In this document: in pieces, positions 11,561 to 21,960 of the stretch
How the letters are laid out: each line of letters starts with the position of its first letter
How positions within the stretch are numbered: position 1 is the first letter of the stretch
Origin: Micropterix aruncella
Lineage: Eukaryota > Arthropoda > Insecta > Lepidoptera > Micropterigidae
Assembly: GCA_944548615.1 (NCBI GenBank)
Contig: OX155951.1
Location: forward strand, 19,130,789-19,194,788
Direction: 5' to 3'
DNA: 64,000 nt
Notes under the pieces: model-generated
Told to the model about the DNA's origin: nothing
The model's database searches: none
The model's input: only the letters and a program-made list of their open reading frames with translations
Program-made: the position numbers and the translations under genes

Positions 11561-12095
11561 AATAAAATTTCAGCATCTCTGGCATCCAGTCATATAACGT
11601 TACCTTTTGTTAATTCCAAAGATCCCATTTTTTAGAACCTAATATCAAACATTAAAGTGACAACCTATACATTATTTCCTTGGGCACTGGCTCTGCCGAG
11701 GGCTGTCTCATCTCACCCTATCTCGTCCCTCACGGTCAGACTTTTACTATGTGCATGTTTTTTGCTATTTACTATCTGCACTTCTGTTGCTTGTTACCAT
11801 CTACATCTGTTAAGGCAGGATTCCACCAGTGTGCAGAACTGTGCGGCACTGCAATGCACATTGTGCGACACAAATGTTTATTCTGGTCGACTCACTAAAG
11901 CAAACAATAACAAATTGTGCGCGAACATTCTAGAAATGTTCGCGCACATCTGTATACTTTTGTGCGCGCACACATGCAGGCAGTGGACTCGCGTCGACGT
12001 GTACAAACCTGTTGTGCGCGAACTCAGTCTTGCTTCCGCTACCGGAGTGAAAACATTGATTTGTGCGCGTACATTGTTAATTAACCAAGCTAAAT

Positions 12096-12342
12096 ATGGA
12101 TTGGACGAATGATAAAATTATTAATTTTATTCAAGCTATTGAAACTTATACTGTATTAGGGGATTCTAGTCACAGTGATTATAAAAATAAAAACAAAAAA
12201 CACAACGCCACTCAAGAGTTGGCGCAAAGTTTCAATTGTGACTCGACTGAGGTAATGAGAAAATAGAAGATTATTTTGGCTCAATACCGAAGAGAAAAGA
12301 AGAAAATCGTGGACTCAAAATCTTCAGGTTCTGGGATTTTAG
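12096..12342 (+). pseudogene. MADF-domain protein of Harbinger element A
   Basis: The frame starts MDWTNDKIINFIQAIE and continues through HSDYKNKNKKH and FNCDSTEVMRK. This is a MADF/Myb-like DNA-binding domain of the kind encoded beside Harbinger transposases, where it helps the transposase bind DNA. A TAG interrupts it after EVMRK (the homologous codon is Trp in copy B), and the frame ends at the internal deletion near 12340. Confidence 0.8.
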
Positions 12343-12711
12343 ATATATATAAGCCGAAATGGTTTGCTTATGCATATTTGAATTCCAGTAGCAAGATATC
12401 TTAAGGTGATTGCAAGCCTTATTGAAACAGGGACACATTTTCTGTAGTTGGTATCTTGCTTAGCAATAAAAGGACTAGTTACATTAACCAGCAACTCAAA
12501 ATCTTCGCAAGATATAGGTACGTGTGAAGTTTTTAAATCCACTCAATGGATCTATTTTTATTTCTTCTAGAAATTTATTCGTTTGTTCATTCCGTCGCTG
12601 TAGTAACGGCCTCACCCAACATCGCGGTTTCTTCCTTCGTTTCTTTTTAAGGAGACTACATAGTAAAACACATGCTGCAGCACAAAGCACTACGTTTTCC
12701 TGCCCGTTCAT
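12339..12711 (-). pseudogene. N-terminal fragment of a Harbinger (HARBI1-like) transposase
   Basis: The minus strand from ATG 12711 reads MNGQENVVLCAAACVLLCSL, a basic stretch, then RCWVRPLLQRR. A one-base frame change near 12510 is followed by EDFELLVNVTSPFIAKQDTN and RLAITLRYLATG. These blocks are characteristic of the start of HARBI1-like transposases. The DDE catalytic region is absent because the element is deleted after LATG. Confidence 0.75.
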
Positions 12712-12923
12712 ATTAACTACTGAACTGTCTCGGCAGAAAATCTGCTCAGTGAACATGTTCGCGCACAAGTGTGCTGAACTGTGCGCTTACAAAAGTTACG
12801 CACAGCCTTACCAGTGGAGACGGAAGCCAAATGCGACACCAGCTTAGTACCTGCACTGTTGGAGTTTTGCACAAAATGTGTGCAAGCAAATGTGCTGCAC
12901 ACTATTTTGGTGGAATCGCACCT

Positions 12924-13699
12924 TTACCATCTGCAGCCTGGATCTTTACTTCGGCATCTCTTCCTACTTTAAAAGATTGCAAGGACTGATGAAAATAGGG
13001 AACCATGACCTAATATTTTTTTCCATGCCCCATTGATCCTATTTGGCCAATGATGTCACTAAGAAGAATATTTCTTTTGTTTTTCTTTGTCTTCTTCCAC
13101 CTGAGTTTATCATAATGCCCAATATGCATTTCCTCCAATCTCAGTAAAATAACAAAATTAGATGTTCCGCATGATGCAGATTCTCTCGACCTAGCGACCC
13201 GATTCCGCTTACCTATGACAGCGGTTCCAAAACTTTTTGAAACTGTACTCTTAGCCAATCACTTACATCTGGAGAAATCTTTATGCCACATGGTTTGGAG
13301 GCAGCAAAACTTCTATTGAATTGCAGGCGATTAATCAGTTATTTAAGGAATTTTACTCAATATTGGGCTTTTATAACGAAATTAGCTAACAGCAGGGCTG
13401 GTAGTAGATCACTAAATTAACTCTTGGTTACTTTTTTTGAGATAGTCACCAAAGTCCCTTTTTTCGGACTGCTATGCCCATGATAATGTTTTTTCTTTCC
13501 GCATTAGTTTTTTTTTAAATTGCAATTTTTGTTAAGATTTGGAATAATTTTTGATCTGGCTATTATTTGTTAGAAGTGTTAATATCACTGTTCGGGTTTT
13601 CTTCTGCATTTATCAACATTATTTTTTATGGTCATCTTTCGGAAATTTAGTATTTATTTATCTCAATAACTAAGTCAAAAGCAAATTGTAGATACCTAA
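12924..13699. other. Spacer between the two Harbinger elements
   Basis: No recognisable gene. A minus-strand open frame at 13258-13010 is basic and lysine-rich but matches no family I know. Confidence 0.5.
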
Positions 13700-14408
13700 A
13701 GGTGCGATTCCACCAAAATAGTGTGCAGCACATTTGCTTGCACACATTTTGTGCAAAACTCCAACAGTGCAGGTACTAAGCTGGTGTCGCATTTGGCTTC
13801 CGTCTCCACTGGTAAGGCTGTGCGTAACTTTTGTAAGCGCACAGTTCAGCACACTTGTGCGCGAACATGTTCACTGAGCATGAACTTGAGAACCTGAAGA
13901 TTTTGAGTCCGCGATTTTCTTCTTTTCTCTTCGGTATTGAGCCAAAATAATCTTCCATTTTCTCATTACCTCAGTCGAGTCACAATTGAAACTTTGCGCC
14001 AACTCTTGAATGGCGTCGTGTTTTTTGTTTTTATTTTTATAATCACTGTGACTAGAATCCCATAATACAGGATAAGTTTCAATAGCTTGAATAAAATTAA
14101 TAATTTTATCATTCGTCCAATCCATATTTAGCTTGGTTAATTAACAATGTACGCGCACAAATCAATGTTTTCACTCCGGTAGCGGAAGCAAGACTGAGTT
14201 CGCGCACAACAGGTTTGTACACGTCGACGCGAGTCCACTGCCTGCATGTGTGCGCGCACAAAAGTATACAGATGTGCGCGAACATTTCTAGAATGTTCGC
14301 GCACAATTTGTTATTGTTTGCTTTAGTGAGTCGACCAGAATAAACATTTGTGTCGCACAATGTGCATTGCAGTGCCGCACAGTTCTGCACACTGGTGGAA
14401 TCGCATCT
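13700..14408. mobile_element. PIF/Harbinger transposon B, inverted relative to A, transposase lost
   Basis: The outer 190 bp (13700-13890) and the MADF end (to 14408) are near-identical inverted copies of the matching parts of element A. The termini are AGGTGCGATTCCACC and GGTGGAATCGCATCT. Flanks are TAA at the left and TTA at the right, so the target duplication is imperfect. The transposase gene is entirely deleted, leaving a MADF-only derivative on the minus strand. Confidence 0.8.
13871..14125 (-). CDS. MADF-domain protein of Harbinger element B
   Basis: An uninterrupted 84-residue frame from ATG 14125: MDWTNDKIINFIQAIE, then YPVLWDSSHSDYKNK, then EVMRKWKIILAQYRREKKK. The MADF core with its conserved Trp residues is intact, unlike copy A. 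The protein stops soon after the domain, in element end sequence, so it is probably truncated compared with an autonomous copy. It would be a DNA-binding accessory protein without a cognate transposase here. Confidence 0.6.
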   Translation of the reverse strand: MDWTNDKIINFIQAIETYPVLWDSSHSDYKNKNKKHDAIQELAQSFNCDSTEVMRKWKIILAQYRREKKKIADSKSSGSQVHAQ

Positions 14409-16430
14409 TTACAACTCAATTTTTTGTTTAGAATAATCTCATGTAAAAGAAAATCTTCTAATAATTAAAAATATTAAAAAAAAACAAAATGACTTCCTTC
14501 AAATTAAAAACCTTTATTTCATGTATATAATTACCACTTGAAATTAATGTATAGTCATTGATGATACACACTATATAAATACAAATCTTTTTCTAAGAAA
14601 CAACAATTAACTTTTTAATTAATTGTACAATAAAAGTTAGGATTCATTAAAAAGTTATTTTTACGAGTAAAAAGCTTATCATTAAAAAGGTATTTTACGT
14701 GTTGTTTCGCGAGTTGCAGGAATGTCTCTTTGAAATTATATTAGTATGTGTGAATGATGTATGTGTATATGAATGTGAATAATGTATGTGTGAATGCTCA
14801 TAATAAGTAGCCGAATGCATGTGCATTGAATTATTTGAAGGCGATTATTATTAAAACAATTGTTTTCATTGTTTTGTTTATTTTTGTTGTCTAAAATTCG
14901 TTTTTAATATATTTTTTCTTGATATTGTCATTGTTTAGTTTTCTTGAAATTCGGTTTTATGCCGGACAGTTGAACTCTTAGATCCGGGTCGGCATTCAAT
15001 CTACTTCTTTGTTTTTTATGTAGGAATATGCTAAAGACCAGTTTTGCATTATTATTATGTGGTAATAAGGGCAGTAAAATCGGAATTCATTTTTACCTGT
15101 TGATGAGCATTCGTCCCTCAGTCCAAACCAAGTTTAGACTGGACTTGACTAATAGTCAGATTCTAACTTAATTTTCAAGACATTTCTATTACTATTGTGT
15201 ACGTAGAACCTCGTATTACTACTTGAATAATTGTAATAGTTTGTAATCCGGATATTTTACGTAGAATAAAATAATACTGTAACCACTCGATTTTCCAGTT
15301 CTTAGGGCAGAAATGAGGGAGTTCTTCCAGCCTATAAAGTTATAATTATTTAAATGTGGCCAGTATACTACTATGTAACAATTCCCTACATAGATCTTCA
15401 TACTGTCATATAGACAATGTGTACGGTTTATTTAACAATTTGGTTACCGGTCAGATTTTTTACCCAGCCTGTCCCATGTTAGTGTTTGGGAAGTATTGTA
15501 ACAAGAATTGTTTGCATTAAAAGGATAGACACTCTCATAAAAATAAAAATTCTCGAGTTTTTAATCTGACTGTATGTATACGTATGTTTACAGTTTGAGG
15601 AAATGCTGCCGTTCTGTGCATGATTTGACAAAATGCATTCGTTACAAAATTTTTCAAAAATAAATGGCTTTGCAGATCTGCGTGTTCGAGGATTTGCATA
15701 TAAATTAGTTTAATAATAAAAACGTTACTTTTAAGGGGGATATATGCGGAAGCGCCAAAATATATGACTCATAATCAAAATAAAATGTATAATTACAAAT
15801 TTGTCACCTATATATTTTATACGAATCCAAATTTGTGAACTATATATTTTATACGAAACCCAAAAAGGTCTACAATTTATTGCAATTAAAGTTTTATTTA
15901 ATAATCTTCTTTATCTTTTAAAAAATACGCGATGAAATATTGATAAAAACGGCTTTATGATTTTTAAAATTACGATATTTAAAAAGCATATCCCTGAGCC
16001 AATGTCTAAGTAAGTAATTGATGATTCCTCTAAAAGAGTTAAAAATCTTTTAGAATTTTAATTTTAAAAACCTGTAGATACACTCTGAAAGGGTTTTAAA
16101 TAATTTGAAACGGTCTTCGACTGATTGACTTTGAGATTAAATTAAAATTAAATGTGTGTGAAAGTAACAATAGTAAAAGATTTTTCGTCTTTTACCGCGT
16201 AATTCTCATGATATTTAAGAGTTTTGCAAAATAAAATTTTAGCCGAAGTCCACATTAGACTATCTAAATACCATTCGTATATTATATACATATGATACTT
16301 AAATATGCGGGTCACGAAGTGATATGTTTCGTGTTGACATGGTGACAACCCTTAATTTTATATGCAGGACATCAAATGCATGGAGGATCTGCATAAATCA
16401 AAGCGTCTATTTTCTTAATTTACCACTATT
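14409..16430. other. AT-rich unassigned DNA
   Basis: About 2 kb of AT-rich sequence with no recognisable exon, RNA or transposon end. Minor TG-rich stretches (TGTATGTGTGAATG) occur around 14740-14800. Confidence 0.5.
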
Positions 16431-16620
16431 ATAAAGTTATGCATACGCCCCGATTCCGCGCCGCCGTTCCATGGCCAGTCTTGAACCGAATCTCGGTTTT
16501 TAGCTCGCATCCCTCTTCTGAAGTGACCCTATCCTGCTATCCGGCTTCTGATCCAAGTGACCCAGGTGCGGCGCACTGAGCTAAAAAAGCCGAGGCCGCA
16601 CTAGAGGCGGAAAAAGTCCA
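16431..16620 (-). repeat. Possible SINE (weak Pol III boxes on minus strand)
   Basis: A GC-rich block stands out in AT-rich DNA. On the minus strand TAGCTCAGTGCG (about 16572-16583) resembles an A box and GGTTCAAGACT (about 16481-16491) resembles a B box. The spacing of about 85 bp is longer than in a tRNA. It could be a SINE or chance. Confidence 0.25.
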
Positions 16621-16909
16621 AATAATGAGTTTTAGTTTTCGGTGGCTATTCAATCATTTTTTTCTGTTGCCAGATAACCAGCGCTTACTAGGCAATATGC
16701 AGTTTTTACTTTCATGTTGTATATATTTTAATTGAGGCTCCCATACTTGTGCGATTTATTTATCTTTGTTTTTTAAAAGGTATATAAAATGTTTTATTTT
16801 ATGATTTATCTTTTTTTCTAATACCTCATTATTGCTGCCTAAAATTATCGCCTGTCTAATATTTTCTAAAAATCGAATGTGTCATCCCAAGACTTTCCCG
16901 GCAAAAGGA
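16621..16909. other. Unassigned AT-rich DNA
   Basis: No gene or repeat structure recognised between the GC-rich block and the minisatellite. Confidence 0.45.
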
Positions 16910-17405
16910 CAAGCCCCTCGCTCGCCAACCAACACCCCCCGCGCGCCAACCAAACATACCCCGCGCGCTAACCCAACATACCCGCGCGTCAACCCAACAT
17001 CCCCCGCGCGCTAGCCCAACATCCCCCGCGCGCCAACCCAACATCCCCCGCGCGCCAACCCAACATCCCCCGCGCGCCAACCCAACATCCCCCGCGCGCC
17101 AACCCAACATCCCCCGCGCGCCAACCCAACATCCCCCGCGCGCCAACCCAACATCCCCCGCGCGCCAACCCAACATCCCCCGCGCGCCAACCCAACATCC
17201 CCCGCGCGCCAACCCAACATCCCCCGCGCGCCAACCCAACATCCCCCGCGCGCCAACCCAACATCCCCCGCGCGCCAACCCAACATCCCCCGCGCGCCAA
17301 CCCAACATCCCCCGCGCGCCAACCCAACATCCCCCGCGCGCCAACCCAACATCCCCCGCGCGCCAGCCCAACATCCCCCGCGCGCCAGCCCAACATCACC
17401 CGCGC
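16910..17405. repeat. 22-bp GC-rich minisatellite, about 21-22 units
   Basis: The unit CCAACCCAACATCCCCCGCG+CG (22 bp) repeats in tandem. Units at both edges carry substitutions (ATACC for ATCCC, GCTAGCCC, GCCAGCCC) and the core is homogeneous. Because 22 is not a multiple of 3 and the unit has no stop on the minus strand, three overlapping minus-strand frames are open, each with a 22-residue period. These are artefacts of the repeat and I do not annotate them as genes. Confidence 0.95.
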
Positions 17406-17429
17406 ACCAATTCGTAGTATAATTATAGT

Positions 17430-18050
17430 ATTTTCCGTGGCATTAAAATGCTATTTTTCCAAGAATAATGAAGTATTTTCTTAAATACTAAATAGTATTA
17501 AATACTAAATACTAATAGCGTCGCTCATATACGAGACATTCCAACCAAAATTTCACAGCGTGATTTCGATCCAACAAGGCATCTGTGTACCGAATTTCAA
17601 GTCGAATTACAATATATCGAGATTGAAGTATGACTAGCACGCCCTCTGGTAGACCGATTTCAACTACAATCTTTTCAACTCTTGCCACGACCAAATGATA
17701 CTTGCATGCCAAATTTCAGCTCAAACGGTCGAAGCGTTAGGGCGCTATCGTGGAGGAATACACACAGACAGACACACAGAAGTGAGTCCACAATACCTTC
17801 CTTGCCAGGAAAGTAAAATCGAAAAGTGTCATGAAAATGAACGCTCAAATTTGAAACATCTATAGAATGTAAGCTAGAGAAAGTAGCTCCATCGACCTCC
17901 AAGCTCTGAATGCTACCGCCGTATTATTCATATCTCTATATATCTGATTTTATGACTTCCAGCTGCCGATTGTTGCTTTTCATGCAGCAATCGGGGTAGC
18001 TAACTCGCTTTTCACATACGGGTTCATTAACGCCCTTCGCAATCATGTTC
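17430..18050. repeat. Dispersed repeat sharing a block with 26.1-26.3 kb
   Basis: The segment AACCAAAATTTCACAGCG, then GGCATCTGTGTACCGAATT, then GAGATTGAAGTATGA is found again, diverged, at 26166-26262. It continues through a block with ACACAGACAGACACACAG near 17760. No coding potential or termini recognised; possibly a Helitron or other non-autonomous element. Confidence 0.5.
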
Positions 18051-18766
18051 AATGTTTAATATTTTTGGAAATAAATTATGAAATAGCTCGCTAATTCAAT
18101 TTGTGAAAGGCTGTCTTGTCAGCCTTGCGTTGACCAGTGTTGCCGATTTTTCGGATTTTGGCGCAAATGTAAGATAAATGTGGAGATACTTCTTATTCAA
18201 GGAAGTGTAGCACAATTTTAACTAATAGATATACGTATGTCACACATGATTTTTTTGTCTTCAGACCCTGTAATTACTAGTTTAAAACCCAAATCTAAGA
18301 AAAAAATATGCTTCTAAATGACGCAGCCGAAGGCTAATATGCTAATAAGTAATATTTTCACATTTTTACTAATTATCAGTTTCAAAATCCGCTTGATATT
18401 TTGGGTGGATGTGTTTTTAATTTGTAAGGTAGAACTATTGCCTGACTGTCAAATTGTATTATTTTTAATTCAATTTGTGCTGCTAACACAATGATAAAAT
18501 TTTACAGGATTCTATGTATGTAATAAACATACATAGAATCCATTTTCGTTCGGCATCTGAAGCTCGATTTCAATTACTTTCATGAATCGAGAAAAAGGTT
18601 TCTCGTGGTTTCTCACTAGGAAGTGTCCCATATATAATTCATTAGTGTGTTCATTCATAGTTACCCAATTATTAACAGACTAATTTCGTGTCCTCTTTTT
18701 ACACGACTGCCCAAAAAAAGAGTGCTATGTGTTTAGGATTGATTCATGTGTGTTCGAGGTGCTGTA
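18051..18766. other. Unassigned DNA
   Basis: AT-rich with no gene. Around 18703-18740 a segment starts GACTGCCCAAAAAAAGAGTG and continues into TGTGTTTAGGATT. The same segment recurs in direct orientation at about 20049-20085, beyond the mariner. Confidence 0.45.
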
Positions 18767-19686
18767 CGAGGTGTGTTCAGTAAATAACGGGAATTTTTAA
18801 ATTTCGCGGGTTTGGAGAGTCCGAGTGCCATTTTTTTTATTATGTTGGTATACATGCTCCTGAAGTGTGATAAAATTTTCAGCTGTATTCATTATTTACT
18901 GTGTGTGGCAGCAGCTAAGGTTAGACGTGTTTTATGAGCTCGGCGATTTTCGTCTTGGCGAGCCAGAACGCCTCCACTGGGACGATTGAGCCTTAGTTTC
19001 GACGTCATATCCGTAAATCCATGTTTCGTCACCAGTTATAACACGTTTCAGTAATTCTGCATCGTCGTTGACTTCATTTAGTGACTCCTGAGCAACTTCC
19101 ATTCGCTCTGTTTTTGTTAAACATTTAACAATTTTGGAACAAATTTTGCTGCCACGCGTTTTATACCCAAACATTCGACAAAATTTCATGGCATGAGCCA
19201 ATTGATATGCCAACATTATCAGCGACTTCTCTGATTGTGATTCGGCGATCGTTCATAACCATTTCTTTCACTTTTTCCACGTTTTCAACCCAGGATGCCC
19301 CAGCACATCGTTGATGTGCTGGGGCATCCTGGGCGTTCGTCGTTTTCAACGTCTTCACGGCCATCTTGGAAACGCTTATACCACTCGTAAACTCTTGTTT
19401 TACTCAAAGCAGACTCACCATAGGCCTTTGTTAACATTTCACACACTTTGTTATACTTTATTTCATTTTTTACGCAAAATTTGATACAATTTATTTGATC
19501 CATTTCTATTAACAAACGAAAATCGCCGAGCTCATAAAAACACGTCTAACCTTAGCGGCTGCCACAGACAAAGTAAATAATGAATACAGCTGAAAATTTT
19601 ATCATACTTCAAGGGCATGTATACCAACATATTTTAAAAATTGGCAATCGGACTCTCCAAATCCATTATTTTCTGTACACACCTCT
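18767..19686 (-). mobile_element. Mariner element, internally rearranged, with long inverted ends
   Basis: Flanked by TA at 18765-18766 and 19687-19688, the mariner target. The ends are CGAGGTGTGTTCAGTAAAT and the inverted match ACTT..GTACACACCTCT. Unusually, the inverted similarity runs about 170-187 bp inward (18767-18953 against 19515-19686) instead of the usual 30 bp or so. At 920 bp the element is shorter than a roughly 1.3-kb full-length mariner. The transposase is on the minus strand and lacks most of its catalytic half. Confidence 0.85.
18932..19503 (-). pseudogene. Mariner transposase, N-terminal half (pseudogene)
   Basis: From ATG 19503: MDQINCIKFCVKNEIKYNKV, VYEWYKRFQDGREDVENDER, VEKVKEMVMNDRRITIREVA and VITGDETWIYGYDVETK. 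The last contains the first catalytic Asp (GDETW). These are the two helix-turn-helix regions and the start of the catalytic domain of mariner transposases. The frame is broken at a 45-bp perfect hairpin (19289-19333) and again near 19200. The second and third catalytic acidic residues are deleted. Confidence 0.9.
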
Positions 19687-20330
19687 TATGTTTTCCGTTT
19701 CTTTATTCCACTATAACTTCTAAACGCTTGAACCGATTTAGAAGTGTGTGGTAATGTTAGAATGGGTACGTGCCGCCACCCCTTGTTCTCATAATATAAG
19801 GTAAAAGCAGCGTCTTCAATATAAATCGCCGTGTTACGCAAAGCGTGTTGACACTCATCATTTGACAGTTGTTTTTTTCGTTCTTCCTCTTCGCAGCCGT
19901 CAGGAATAAACCCGGAGGCCAAGTACAAAGAGAAGTATTTGGAATATAATTTAGCAAAATACATTATGCAAAGTGTTTTTTTATTACTCTGCACAAAATA
20001 TTACCGATTTTTAAATAACCGTTTTTGGTTCCTACGAATTTATTACCCGACTGCCCAAAAAAAAAGAGTGTCATGTGTTTAGGATTCATCTATGTATGTT
20101 GTCCGTTTTTTATTAATATAATTTGGCGCGTGGGTGCTTGAAAGAAATAAATATAATCTGTTTTATAAGTTGCGTCCGGATTATTAACATTGGCAGTTTA
20201 CATTTTCAGCTTTGTAAATAGAATTAAATCATTTACACCACGGCACCGACCCAAATCGTACAACTGGCAACATAGAGTACCTTATTCTATTTTGGATTGG
20301 AACGGCCAATAAACTTAAATCAAAATCCAG
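19687..20330. other. Unassigned DNA flanking the mariner
   Basis: A 102-codon minus-strand open frame (19994-19686) has no recognisable domain. The block GACTGCCCAAAAAAAAAGAG at about 20049 repeats the one at about 18703. No host gene recognised. Confidence 0.4.
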
Positions 20331-21640
20331 TTTCATGTATAGCAAAAAGCCCGTTATGAACGAGCTGATTTTCTATCGAAATATCTTAAATATCTTAAAT
20401 ATCTATCTTGAAGTTATTGTTTTTTCAGAGGTCCCACATAGCTTGAACCGCCGTCCGCCGCTCCTTGCGATTCGGCTTTACTGCATTTTAGATTTCTTAT
20501 TTCGTTTAGAGGTGAAGGTCGGAGCTGGCATCCCTAGATTATGTGTGCGCGGTGTCTGTGCATCCGTGCGCTAGTGGTGTTTCGCTGTGCCAAAGCCACA
20601 GTGGGACAACTAAAAAAATGTATTCTGAGATAATTGAATTTTAGTATAAGATAACAAAATTAAATTGTTTACATTTGATTTTTAATGCTGTGCAAAACGG
20701 CGATTGACCCATGGCGGTGTGAAGTGAGCGATGCATCGCGCGATCGAGTATCGAGGTCGCGACCGCCGGTCAGTTGTCCGCCGCAGTACTGCCAAATGAT
20801 TTCCACAATTTCCAGTCATAACACTGAAACGGAAACAAAAACAATTTCAGAAGAAATATAGAAATACCAGAAAAGGCCAAATTCATACGTTTCAAAACAT
20901 AGTAAATGTCCAAGGCTCTCGTCAAACTATAAAATACAGCTAATTTGGCGGGAAAAATTGTGAATCTGGTAACACTGTCGGTTAATTTTAGTGTTGAATC
21001 CTACAACCCGAGCTTCCTGGATCGATTGCCCGCTGCGCTCTCTAGCGGGAGAAAACGTGGCAGTAACGCTTCTCATAGCGTTTCTTTTAGATACAAATAT
21101 TTTTTTCTCTTTTAGACAAAATTAAATTCTAAGTTATGTATGTATTTATCTTGTGTCTTTATTGATGTATGTGTTTATGAATGCATATATATTAAAATAC
21201 AGACTATCCTTTTGCGATCCCTCGTCATCCCGATCCTCTAATTTCAGATAACTTAAATTAATTCAATTCAATTAAAATTGTTAAACATTTATTGTAACAC
21301 GTTGAAAACAAGTTACGGTCGTACATTTATTGTTACGATCACATATTATACAATATTGTTTAAAACAGCGCTGTATGTTTTCTCAAGAAATAAATAATTA
21401 AATTGATTTAATTTCCTTTTGACAATTAATTAAGACTGGTTAAATTATTATTTCTACGTGTGGCTCAGTGTAAACCCGCCTTAGTTGCATAATGAAGTGC
21501 TCTTTTTTAGTTATTACACAGAAAACAAATATCCGTATATTTAGGTAGCTCAAAATCGTCTTTTTGAGACTTATCTCCCTGTTGCTTTGGCATGGCGGGT
21601 CGTTGATTGGCTGTCGGGTTGGCGGAGGCGGAGGAGTAGT
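20331..21640. other. Unassigned DNA with GC-richer patches
   Basis: Patches at about 20430-20600, 20690-20800 and 21000-21070 are GC-richer but show no coding signature. Around 21035-21055 a segment with CTCTCTAGCGGGAGAAAA resembles part of the dispersed repeat found at 47.6 and 58.2 kb. Confidence 0.4.
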
Positions 21641-21960
21641 TCTTTAGTAGGCAGCCAACGGGGCAGTCATTGAGTGAGTGAGTCAGTGCTTGCTGCACCG
21701 TCGGCCGCGACGCTCGCCTCCGGTCAGGAGTGTCCGCCCGCGCCGCGACACCCCGCGCCGCCGCTGCCGCCGCACTCGGCGTCTCGACGCCTCCCGATCG
21801 ATCCCGCCGACGACGCGTGTTTACCTCCTAGCCCCGCATCTAAACAAAGTGCCCCTGAAAATCCAATCGGTAATCGTGGAGTGCAGAAATATTTTTACGC
21901 TCGATATACCTGCTGTGCGGTATCATTAGTTCGTTTTCTAGTGTCCTTGGATCGACCTTT
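21641..21960 (+). promoter_or_regulatory. GC-rich island, candidate promoter and 5' UTR
   Basis: The most GC-rich unique stretch in the window (about 21690-21840), rich in CpG in an otherwise AT-rich region. An inverted CCAAT-like ATTGGCT lies at about 21606. GTGAGTCAGTGCTTG at about 21679 contains a TCAGT initiator-like motif. A possible donor (ATCG|GTAATC) lies near 21869. The open frames through it are compositional. It could be a usp upstream promoter exon, but I have no direct link. Confidence 0.3.

Larger units (their letters stand above)
11813..12923. mobile_element. PIF/Harbinger transposon A, internally deleted
   Basis: The ends are inverted: GGATTCCACCAGTGTGCAG at the left, and AGTGTGCTGCAC-like sequence ending GGTGGAATCGCACCT at the right. 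The element is flanked by TTA at 11810-11812 and 12924-12926, the TWA target duplication expected for PIF/Harbinger. It carries both genes of the family in convergent orientation: a MADF-domain gene on plus (from 12096) and the N-terminal part of the transposase on minus (12711-12339). The transposase catalytic part is deleted. Confidence 0.85.

Noticed and set aside
14740..14800. TGTATGTGTGAATG-rich stretch as a structured repeat or array
   Set aside because: Irregular and short; no consistent unit, and no CRISPR-like repeat-spacer pattern anywhere in this eukaryotic window.
16856..17399. Three long minus-strand open frames (113-172 codons) rich in Gly, Trp, Arg and Cys
   Set aside because: They are the three frames of a 22-bp tandem repeat with no stop in the unit; no independent coding evidence.
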